From Procambarus clarkii (Eukaryota; Arthropoda; Malacostraca; Decapoda; Cambaridae): 64,000 nucleotides of DNA. Below are positions 50,423 to 62,900 of the stretch, in pieces (the first letter of the stretch is position 1; every line of letters starts with the position of its first letter). The translations under genes were made by a program, and so were the position numbers. Location of the stretch: contig NC_091175.1 in NCBI RefSeq assembly GCF_040958095.1, positions 22,398,659 to 22,462,658 on the forward strand, in the 5' to 3' direction. The notes beneath the pieces were generated by a model. The model was not told the origin of the DNA, did not search any database, and worked only from the letters and a program-made list of their open reading frames with translations.

Positions 50423-50957
50423 TTATAATTTATAGCAATAATAGTGGCAATAACAGCTGCTGGAAGTGTTATGAATAATAATAACTTTGCAGAGAATAAT
50501 CTACGATAACATGACTGAAAAATAACCCACACATGCGAACTGAAACTGACGACGTTTCGGTCCGTCGTGTATTTTCACAATGATCCAGTGACGGTCGAAA
50601 CGTCGTCACCTAACCCCTTTTCATATGCGTGGGATGTGTACTAATGATAATTGATTCAACATATTAATACCGAATGGGTTTGGGAGGCCCACAGAGTGCC
50701 ACTCACCAGTAAGGGGAGTTGGGGCAGGCGACCAGATACACGCGGTTACCGAAGAAGGGAAAGGTGACCATCATTCTCAAGTTCTCGTGGATGTCTCTGT
50801 CGTTGATGCCCAGACACTGGTCGCAGGCGGCCGGGACGGGAAGAGAATGATCAAGTGGAGTTATTGTTATGTTTAAAGGTATTTTATTATAGAACATATG
50901 AACACCCAGGCAAAAAAACACGTATGTTACACACACACACACTCACACACATACACG

Positions 50958-51046
<89 letters not shown>

Positions 51047-51259
51047 CAAGAATTTTGAGAAACAAAATGGGCAGAGTTTCTTTCACCTTGATGCCCCTGT
51101 TACCTAGCAGTAAATAGGTACCTCGGAGTTAGACAGCTGTTACGAGCTGCTTCCTGGGGATGTGTGTGAAAAAAATATTAGTTAGTAACAGTTGAGAGGC
51201 GGGCCGAAAGAGCAGAGCTCAACCCCCGCAAGCACAAATAGGTGAAAACAAATAGGTGA

Positions 51260-51298
<39 letters not shown>

Positions 51299-53863
51299 AT
51301 GGATGTGTGTTTGTGTATAGATTACATCACGCAGAAGTGTAGGGAGGCACCAGATAAGTTTGTATCAGTCGAAAATGACATAGCAGGTAAGGCAAAGACT
51401 CAACCTGAATTGCTACACAGCCACATCAGAAGGAAATCAACAGTGAAGGAACAGATAATGAAACTGGGGATAGGGGCAGACAGGTTCACTATAAATGACA
51501 AGGAAGTGTGCGAGGAACTTAGTAAAAAACACCAGGAAGCCTTCACAATAGAGCAAGGAGATGTTCCTGAACTAAGAAAGTGACTAACGAAGCACCACTG
51601 GAGGACTTTAAGATGAAAAATGTGGAGGTAAGGAAGCAGTTGTTTGAGTTGGATGTGGCAAAGACTGTATAGCCCCAGACGATATCTCGCCATAGATACT
51701 AAAAGAAGGAGCAGAAGGATTGTGCCTACCACTCTCAATGATGCATAACATATCACTGGTAAATAGACAACTGTAAAAAAATTGGAAGACGGCTATAATG
51801 TAGTCCCCATATACAAGAAGTGAGACGATTTTGCTCCCTCTAGCAAAACTTCAAACTCAAACTTCAGTTTCTCAAGTTTGAGAGAATGAAGTTGAAACTT
51901 CCATACTTTCTCTCAAACTTCAGTCCTTCCCTCTCTGGTTCATACCTGGTCGATGTGGTTCTGGGAGTTCTTCTACTCTCCAAACCCGGGCCCGAGGACC
52001 AGGCTTGACTTGTGAGAGTTTGGTCCACCAGGCTGTTGCTTGGAGCGGCCCGCAGGCCCACATACCCACCACAGCGCGGTTGGTCCGGCACTCCTTGGAG
52101 GAAATAATCTAGTTTCCTGTTGAAGATGTCCACGCAGACTGCCAGACGGGAAACTCTATTTTTCCCATCTACTCTCTAATTCTTTGTCTTTTACGACTCT
52201 TTCTCCATTTAATGCATCACTCTTTGGACGCTGTTGACCACTGCGTCAAAATTCCGGCGCTTTAGTAAACTAAATCTACTTTAAATTTGACGCATGTCAA
52301 ATCGTGAGAAAGTGTTGCTTTCTTGCCTATCTAGCCAGGTCACACAGTTTGAGAAGCGTCAGTTTTAAAGTGGTTTTATTTCACTAAAGCACCGGAATTT
52401 TGACGCAGTGGTCGATAACTTGAAAATTACTGTGCATTAAGCGTGAGGACAGGTTGAGGCAAAGAGGTACCTCTCCTTCCTTAAGATCTTCCCGGTCTGT
52501 CACTTTGCCACTCCGTAAAAAAATAAACTGTTTTTACCTAACGAGAAACGTAAAAAATGCAACTGTTTTGCCTAACCAGAAGCGCACAAACCCAAGCATC
52601 CCACCTAACCCATCGAGGCCGATGCATAGGGGGAAAGCGGCAATATTACGGTGGTTAAATGTGTACAAATACGTCGTATTTTTTAACGGATTAGTTGATT
52701 ATGTAGAGAAATGTGACGTATTAGATGAGAGGACGAGGTACTCACCAGGGCAATCACCTGGTACGACGTGAACTGCTTGTTCTCGTCCGGCTGGTGAATG
52801 TAGAGGAGGAAGGTGGTGTTGGTCTGTGGGGTGAGGGGTAGAGCTGTGAGTGGGGGGTGGCGGGGGGGGGTGGAAGAGGCAGGGGAGGGAACTGGGGAAG
52901 GTGGGGAGAAAACACAAAAGGGGAGGGGGAGAAAGCAAAAGAGGGAGGATAGAAAGCAGAAGAGGGAGGAGACAAAGCAAAAGAGAGAAGAGAGAAAGTA
53001 GAAGAGGGAGGAGAGAAAAGAGAAGAGGGAGGAGAGAAAACAGAAAAGGTAGTAGAGAAAACAGAAGAGGAGAGGGAAGGGGGGAGAAAGTAGGAGAGGG
53101 AAAAGAGAAAACATGAGAGGAAGGAGAGAAAACAAAAGAGTTAGGGGAGAAAGCACGAGACGGAGGGAAGGGAAGGGATAGGCTATATTTTTCACACTTT
53201 ATATAACATTGTTGATAAATTTTAGTAGGTTTATTTAACAGTTTGGTTTAACATTTCCAGAATAATGGTGATGAACCTGGTGAATATAACACATGAGTCA
53301 GGTGTTACTTGCTCCATGACCTGTAAACCTTTGTGACATTGTGAAATATTGACCTATTGTGAATATTGACCTATTGGAAATATTGACCTATTGTGGAATA
53401 TTGACCTATTGTGAATATTGACCTATTGTGAATATTGACCTATTGGAAATATTGACCTATTGTGGAATATTGACCTATTGTGAATATTGACCTATTGTGA
53501 ATATTGACCTATTGTGAAATATTGACCTATTGTGAACCTCCTTCATGGTGTGTGTGTGTACGGAATGACTCATCTGGTGTCAGGGGTCACCTGCTTAGGG
53601 GGGCACTCACCTGGTGGGTCGGGAGAGGGGTGACCTCGCAGGGATGCTGTGTGAGGGTGACCACCTGGGCAGATCTCATCTCCTGCAGGATGTGGTACTC
53701 ATAGTTGGCTTCTTCAGCACTGTCAAGACCATGGATGTCATCACTACCCTTCATTACAGCTTCTTTACCTCTCTCAGTAATGTCATGTTGATAATTATAT
53801 TGTTTTTTTAGCCTTAGAAAGTTTGAGGGGCTAGTGTCTATATATAGAAAGCCTAAGAATATA

Positions 53864-53900
<37 letters not shown>

Positions 53901-56900
53901 TTTGAGAGGCATAGCTAAATATAGAAAGCTTTAAATATCTGAAAGAAAATTTGGTCAGGCACCTTCGTTAACAATGGGGAAATAAGAATGTATATCATAT
54001 ATTATATTGTTTACCTTACCTTTCGACGTCGAGGGTGACACTGGTGAGGTTGTTGAGAGGCTGGGAGGAATAGAAGAGCTGGTCGAAGCCCGAGACGTGG
54101 GTGCCGCCCCCGCCCATGTGCCTGGTCCTGGGCACCTCCGGCAGCAGCATGTCCCGGCTGCCCATCACCCTGGCTCGCACCCACCAGTCCCACACGGCGT
54201 CTCTCTGTCGCGGGCGGCAGTAAAAGTGAGGGGTTATGTTAGCAGAGTTGGGAGGTGGGGCTCAGCTGGCAGCGTCATACGGGTGGCCAGCTGGCTGCTC
54301 GTGGCTCCAGTCACCATCTTGACATGTTGGCTATGTTTTCACAGAACCAGATTGCAATTTGCTGATAGCCAGCTGTTTGCTTCGCCAAAGCTCACTAGAC
54401 GAAGAGCTCACCTTGGTGTTGGGGACCCAGTTAGCCAGCATATCCGCTGCTCCCTGACGGGTGGTCATCCAGCCATACCCCGGGATGCCGTGGGCCCGGT
54501 AGAGCCTCCGGGGGTCGTAGGCGGTGTGATCGTAAGAGTTGTAGTTGAAGGCATTCACGAACAATAGATAAGGGTCGGACTTGAGTAGTGGCGCCGTCTG
54601 GTGGAAATACCTGGCCAAATATACATGTGTTATGACGACGAAATAATAACATTATACCTTCCTGGTGCTGTAGATGTAAGAAAAAGATGGAAATAGGAGG
54701 AGGAAGAGGAAGAAGAAGAAATAGGATTAAGAAGGAGGAAGAATAATGAGGATAAGGAAGAAAGAGACTATACCACTGAACAAATAACATTTAGCACAAA
54801 AATGTTATCCCTCTGTAGTGTTATTTTCTGATTGCTTATGCCTACCTTGTGTAGCTTCTCCAAAGTATAGAAAATTGTTATTATTTCCCTCAAAATTTGC
54901 TTTGACCTTTGCTTAAGACAGCTTAGGGAAGACATCTTGAAGGTACCTGATGGCTGGGGACTTAAGAAACAGTGCATCAAGGTGTCACGCAGCAAATATA
55001 TATTCTAACCAATATATGGCCAACAAGTTACCCTGACTTTGCCCCCTGGAGAGGCCACTCCAGACCGACAACCAGAGCGCAACTCCATAGTCTCCTGAGA
55101 CTGTTGGATGACTACTTCTACTTGTATGTTCTTGAGCCTCTCTACCGGCCACTCGGGCAAGAAAGAGAGGGTGATAACCAGAGGAGAAGAAAAAAAGAGC
55201 TTGGGAGATAAATAATAAGCAGTAATATGTTATTTATATAATTAGACATATAAAAAAATTTATTTGACCTGTAATTTTAAATATATATAATATACCTTAG
55301 TTCATTTAACGGGATCGAACCCGTATCTATGAACACCCCGAACATATTCAATACCCACTGACTCATGATGAGATACTTTTCATGTCACCATGGTTCAGTC
55401 GGTAGTGCATGTGCTTGGGAAGTCCAGGGACGCCTGTTCGATCCCATTAAATGGCCTCAATATTATATAATAGATACATAATGTATCTATTATCTAGTCC
55501 TTTCATTGTGTATGTCCCGTGTATACTGTGAGCGTAAACTAATACGTACGGAATAAAATCTGGGGCAAGCTGGAGATCGTCTTCCAAGATGATGGAGAGA
55601 TTGGCTGTGTTGTAGATCTCAAACACCGTCTTCAGAGCGAACTTAATGTGCTCGTTGATCCTGGTCGAGGAACCTATGAAATAGAATAGTGATTGTTACA
55701 AACCCGACTACATCGTCGGAGTATGGAGTAGCGACCTCAGCGCCATCTGTGAGTCTGCTCCCTAACCCCCACAGTATCGGGCGTAATGTAGACAATGCCA
55801 TCTGGTGGTGGCTGTGTAATACCTGCAAAAAAAGGCTCAAGATTCCTGCCTTGGTCAGCCAGGAGTCGCTGTGGCTGACCTCTGGTGAGGTGGCGACTAG
55901 AAATCAGCGCCATCTGTTGATATGAGCTTTATGTCAATGCCAGAGTCAGTAAGTGGTATTTCTTAGATTCACCAGTGCCGGTCAGTTTACTGATGACGTG
56001 TCTGTATCCGCAGAGGCGACGTAGGGCTGCAGTGGTACGGAGACAAGCAGTCTACCCTGGGCAGCCTAATCTCTCTCTACATCATTCTGCTTGACGACTA
56101 AGTGAGCAGAATGATGTATTGTCCGTGTAGAGGACTAAGTGAGCAGAATGATTTGTCCGTGTAGAGGCCCAGCAGCGCGTAGCTGAAGTTTTCTGCCAGC
56201 ACTTGGCTGGAGAGTGATTGTGGGCATTCACAAGAGGCACTTATTGATACTGTCGGTAGGTTGGCCCATGGCAAGGGTAGACTCGTTGGTGTTTCCCAGT
56301 ACTGGTTGAGGACGGTACTGTGTATTGAGGAAACACGGCAGTTGACAAAGGCTGCATCACGTTAGCATCGAAGAATGCTTAGTGTCCTATGTGAGAGCGA
56401 CACATGTAAATATTTATGTGTAGTAATATTATAGCATTTTATATTTTCTAATTAAGGTGATGGGAAAGTGGTAATAAGTTACGTGAATATATTGATAAAG
56501 GATGAAGTGTTGTGTTCAGTTCAACTCCCATTTTTATTACTTGCATTACCAAGCCTACACCTTGAAAGCGACTACCGACTTGGGGTCGGATACTAGTACT
56601 TTTGTTCCACATCAAAGAACCCGGTTGCGACCCATAGTGTCCGTAACAGTGATCAAGACGAGGAGAAACAAGTGAAGGGAAGTGAGAGAGGGTGAGGAGA
56701 AGGGAGAGAAGGTGATGAGAAGGGATTGTTTGGCCGAAGTGGGTAACTACAGCCAAATTTAAAACAAAGGTAAATAGATTGATTGAAACTATGAACGCCA
56801 AGAAATCCGGACTCCACCTACCAAAGGTTATCGGGGAATACAAACCTGGTTACGCATATCGGAATGTCAAGACCCACAAGCCTGGAAACCCACTTCGGCC

Positions 56901-59900
56901 AATCATCAGCTAAATACCCACACCCACATACAGACTGGCTAAGCGACTCAATTGCTTGCTGACTCCTAATGTGCCATGTGCTTTTATCCTGAAATCTCCA
57001 AAGGAATTCATTGACTTACTGCGGGGAGCATGGGCCACAGGGATAATAACCTCTCTGGATGTGGAGTCACTGTTTACCAACGTGCCTGTGGACGAAACAG
57101 TCAGGATGATGATAGACAGAGTATCGTGATCCGGCTTGCACCCCTCTAGACATTCCAGAGAGCATACTGAATTAGTTACTCGAAGTCTGCACTAAAGAGG
57201 CACCCTTCTTGAGTCCCGATGGGCACATATATGAGCAAGTAGATAGAATCGCCATGGATTCTCCCCTAGGTGTCCTGTTTGCAAACTTCTACATGGGCAC
57301 CATAGAGCAGAGGGTCTTAGTTGACATGGACTTGAAACCCGCCATATACTGTAGGTACGATGATGACATTTTTATGCAGGTACCTGATGTCAGACGTTTG
57401 CAGCAACTGAAGGAGGCATTCGAGCAAAATTCGGTGTCAAGTTTCACTTTCGAGATAGAGAGTGAAGGGAAGCAGCCCTTTCCAGATGTAACAGTCACGG
57501 AAAGGAATAGTGGCTTCCACACTACAGTCTACACTAAGGGAACGAACATAGGAATGTGCCTTAATGCCAATAGTGACTGCCCAGACAGGTACAAGAGGAG
57601 TGTTGTCAACGCTTACATTAACCGGGCTCTCACTCACAGCTCTGGTTGGAAGCAGGTCGACGAAGAACTCTGTAGGGAAAGGCAGGTCCTAGTCAACAAT
57701 AGCTTCTCTAACGGTTATGTTGAAGACGTCATTAATAAAAAAGTGAAACGCCATGCAACCTCTAAAGAGTCAACTAACGCAAAACTTGTACCCCCTATTA
57801 GACTGTTTTACAGGAATTTCATTTTGATTGCTTATAAAGTGGCGGAAAGTGTCCTGAAAGATATTAATAGGAACGTTATCCCTACAGACAAAAATCAGAA
57901 GATACAATTGACAATTTACTACAAAAATAAGAAAATTGCCAACCTACTCATAAAGAACTCTCCAGATACCAAACAGAATGCCATGAAGGAAACCAACGTC
58001 GTCTATGGCTTCACATGCCCACTTGGGAACTGTCAGCCCCAAAGATCTCAGTATATAGGCAAGAACAACGTCTTGCCTATATATTGAGTCAACAACAACA
58101 TCTCTTTCTAGGCGATTAACAATTCCCAAACAACAGGGCTCCATTAAGGAGTAATAATCTCCTCACACAACCAGACCATCACCAGAGAAATTTTAACAAA
58201 CAACTCAGAAATTATCGATAGATACAGCAACAACAGGAGACTCGACATCAGTAAGGTCCTACACATCAAAAAGTCAACACTAGCAATTAACACAAAAGAC
58301 CCACTTCAAGACCCAGAACCAACACAGAAGCAAGAAGAGAAAACACGCAATGTCCGCATTAATTCGTGTTCTGAGTATGTAAAATTGTCTTTACCCATTG
58401 ATTTGTGTTCTGTCACCTCACCCAAAAACATTTGTCATATCACCTCACCCAAAATCGAATATAGGCATGAAACAGAGTATGTAAAATTGTCTTTCAAAAT
58501 GCAAGAAGTCTCTTGCGAAACGCTTCAAGACGTCAGGCCATAAAGAAAATGTGAAAATGAACTTTGGAGAGTTAATTTTTCAATTACCCTCGACAGTGAA
58601 GAAAAACGTAAGAAATATTGAGAAGATTCGTGTTAGAATTATCAATCTAACCCTTTCGGTCATATTCAACAACATACATAAATATTATATATTTCAGAAA
58701 ACTCTTGACCCATGAAGGATTCGAGCCTGGTAAATCAGGGCCTCCATGCCCCTTGGCGAGTCCAGCACTGTAACCACTCTGCCAACAGACTATACAAAAG
58801 TATTTGAAAGTCGTCTGACTTTTAACCCAATACCCGATAACCCAATACAGCTCTCGTGACAATTTTGGGCACATATATTTCATCAAATCACTTCATCATA
58901 CTGAGGCCGCATGAGTAACATTCGTTCGTTAAGCTTGAGTGGTCCTCAAGCCAACATGCATCAGAAAACTTTTGACCCCTGAAGGATTCGAACCCGGTCA
59001 GTTAGGGGCTGCAATCCCCTTGACGAGTTCAATACATATTCCAGCTTAGGACTTTCTCCTGGCAATTATTTTACCTTGTTCCAAGCTGAGTACAGGCAAA
59101 CGTTAGAGAGTACTCACCCTTGGAGGCGGGATTGTGGTGTTGGACTAGAGGGAGGTGGAGGAGGGCAGCCAGCGCCTGGGCCTCGGGGTTGTGGCCGTCG
59201 ACAAAGATGGTGATGGGTGTGTTGGTGCCGCCGGGGCTGGCCCACACCTGCCCCACCTGACGCAGGACGTGGGGCAGCCGGCGAGCTGTCACTATGGCCA
59301 CAGGGATCACCTCCTTCATCTCGTACTCCACCTCATACACAACACTATTAGTCCGCATACCTTACAACAACCAATTGTAACATTTTAAAGTATTACAGCA
59401 TTACATGTTAACCAAAATTCCGCAAGACACAATACGGAATTTCTTTCCTTGTTATATAACATGTTTTGTAAGTTGGACAATAGGAGCAATATCTTACTGG
59501 GTGTTGTGGGAGGGGCGACCAGGGCGGGTGGTGACAGGTGCAGAAGTCACCATAACCGTCATAAGTGTCACAGAAGGCGGCCCTCTCCTGCAGCCCCGCC
59601 TCGCCATACCACCCACACCCTCCACCTGGAAGGTTAGGTTAGGTTAGATAACGGACCAGGCCTTAGTATCTTGCCGAAAGCATAACGTTACCAAAGGTAT
59701 AGTATTCTGGCTTAGTAAAAACGCCGAGGCCAAAAAACACTCATTCTCTCGCACCTTGTTTCAAGGGAACCACCAGCAGGAGGCTGGTAGGAGCCGCGTC
59801 GTTGTCACCGTCACCCCCTACACTGCTTTGAACGGTTGTGAGGACTTCGTGCAGGACACCCACACCCTTCTGCACCAGCAGGCACCAGGACTCGCCCTTC

Positions 59901-62900
59901 GCCAGGCGGTTGACGAACTGTGAGCCCTGGGAGACCAGCAGCTCCACCACCTCCTGTCCCATGTACATGGTGAACTCCGGCTGCGACGTCGTCAGGAGAA
60001 GAGATGACAAGGAAAAGACGATATAGAAGAGAGTGTATCTTGCCTCACAGACCTCATAGATCCATAATATTCTTTGTCGATGATGACACTGAACATTTGC
60101 AGACAGTAAGTCACAATAACATGGCTGACTGTTACACACCCAACACACACCTCTAAATATAAAGGAAATAACGATTCGGTCCTTCCTGCATCACTGATAA
60201 TGATCCACAATGAGCCTTACTTTTCAATGTGTGTTGGGGTTCATATAGCACATTCATTTAGTGATGCAAAGTTGTGACAAAATTTTTTATCATACTGAGA
60301 ACAATTTTCCAAGTTTAAATGTCTGTTACTGCATAAAAGAAATTAAACTCATTTCATAATCGGATATAATCGGAAACACTGTACTGAATGTTCAGTATGT
60401 ATGTCTTTCCTCATCGAGTACAGAGTATTTCCCACGAGAAAATATGATGAGAATAACCTAAAATTATTTTTTTACTTTCTCACGAAGAGATGTTAAACAC
60501 ATTACAGTAACTAAAAGATCATCTACAGCTCCCTGCAACACTGTTGGTATTGCTGGGGTGTTTTGAATATAAGGTGACTGGTCTTTACCGTGCCCAGGAG
60601 GAGGAGGAGTCGGCCATCAGTAGCATCCACGATCGCCTCCCGCAGTTGTCTGCTGTTCTCCGGCTGCCACGTCAGGTAGGTGTCGGCCCGCATCACCTTG
60701 CCGGAGTTCTGGTGCAGCGTCAGGAGGTGAACCCCAGCGTGGAGTCGGGCTGGCCTCTGGGTCCACTCGTGGGTCTTGTTCACCACTCTGTATACCTGGA
60801 TGAGAAGGATCGGTAAGCCCTATCTTTTCTAACACAGCCCGTTCTCATATACGGGACTCACCAGAGAGCTGGGGTATCCAAGACTCACCTGAGAGCGGGT
60901 GTACCCGGTACTCACCAGAGAGCGAGTGTACCCAGGACTCACCAGAGAGCGAGTGTACCCGGTACTCACCAGAGAGCGAGTGTACCCAGGACTCACCAGA
61001 GAGCGAGTGTACCCGGTACTCACCAGAGAGCGAGTGTACCCAGGACTCACCAGAGAGCGGGTGTACCCGGTACTCACCAGAGAGCGAGTGTACCCGGTAC
61101 TCACCAGAGAGCGAGTGTACCCAGGACTCGCCAGAGAGCGAGTGTACCCGGTACTCACCAGAGAGCGAGTGTACCCAGTACTCACCAGAGAGCGGGTGTA
61201 CCCGGTACTCACCAGAGAGCTGGTGTACCCAGGACTCACCAGAGAGCGAGTGTACCCGGTACTCACCAGAGAGCGGGTGTACCCGGTACTCACCAGAGAG
61301 CGAGTGTACCCAGTACTCACCAGAGAGCGAGTGTACCCAGTACTCACCAGAGAGCTGGTGTACCCAGTACTCACCAGAGAGCGAGTGTACCCAGTACTCA
61401 CCAGAGAGCTGGTGTACCCAGTACTCACCAGAGAGCGAGTGTACTCAGGACTCACCAGAGAGCGAGTGTACTCAGGACTCACCAGAGAGCGAGTGTACTC
61501 AGGACTCACCAGAGAGCGAGTGTACCCAGTACTCACCAGAGAGCGAGTGTACCCAGTACTCACCAGAGAGCGAGTGTACCCAGTACTCACCAGAGAGCTG
61601 GTGTACCCAGTACTCACCAGAGAGCGAGTGTACCCAGTACTCACCAGAGAGCTGGTGTACCCAGTACTCACCAGAGAGCTGGTGTACCCAGTACTCACCA
61701 GAGAGCTGGTGTACCCAGTACTCACCAGAGAGCGAGTGTACCCAGTACTCACCAGAGAGCGAGTGTACCCAGTACTCACCAGAGAGCGAGTGTACCCAGT
61801 ACTCACCAGAGAGCGAGTGTACCCAGTACTCACCAGAGAGCGAGTGTACCCAGTACTCACCAGAGAGCGAGTGTACCCAGTACTCACCAGAGAGCGAGTG
61901 TACCCAGTACTCACCAGAGAGCGAGTGTACCCAGTACTCACCAGAGAGCTGGTGTACCCAGTACTCACCAGAGAGCGAGTGTACTCAGGACTCACCAGAG
62001 AGCTGGTGTACCCAGTACTCACCAGAGAGCTGGTGTACCCAGTACTCACCAGAGAGCGAGTGTACCCAGTACTCACCAGAGAGCGAGTGTACCCAGTACT
62101 CACCAGAGAGCGAGTGTACCCAGTACTCACCAGAGAGCTGGTGTACCCAGTACTCACCAGAGAGCGAGTGTACCCAGTACTCACCAGAGAGCGAGTGTAC
62201 CCAGTACTCACCAGAGAGCGAGTGTACCCAGTACTCACCAGAGAGCTGGTGTACCCAGTACTCACCAGAGAGCGAGTGTACCCAGTACTCACCAGAGAGC
62301 TGGTGTACCCAGTACTCACCAGAGAGCGAGTGTACCCAGTACTCACCAGAGAGCTGGTGTACCCAGTACTCACCAGAGAGCGAGTGTACCCAGTACTCAC
62401 CAGAGAGCGAGTGTACCCAGTACTCACCAGAGAGCGAGTGTACCCAGTACTCACCAGAGAGCGAGTGTACCCAGTACTCACCAGAGAGCGAGTGTACCCA
62501 GTACTCACCAGAGAGCGAGTGTACCCAGTACTCACCAGAGAGCGAGTGTACCCAGTACTCACCAGAGAGCTGGTGTACCCAGTACTCACCAGAGAGCGAG
62601 TGTACTCAGGACTCACCAGAGAGCGAGTGTACCCAGTACTCACCAGAGAGCGAGTGTACCCAGTACTCACCAGAGAGCGAGTGTACTCAGGACTCACCAG
62701 AGAGCGAGTGTACCCAGTACTCACCAGAGAGCGAGTGTACCCAGTACTCACCAGAGAGCGAGTGTACTCAGGACTCACCAGAGAGCGAGTGTACTCAGGA
62801 CTCACCAGAGAGCGAGTGTACCCAGTACTCACCAGAGAGCGAGTGTACTCAGGACTCACCAGAGAGCGAGTGTACCCGGTACTCACCAGAGAGCTGGTGT

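Noticed and set aside
55694-58680. Solo LTR and Penelope-like element as parts of one retroelement
   Set aside because: The LTR has its own target duplication closing at 56653, before the Penelope-like coding sequence starts.
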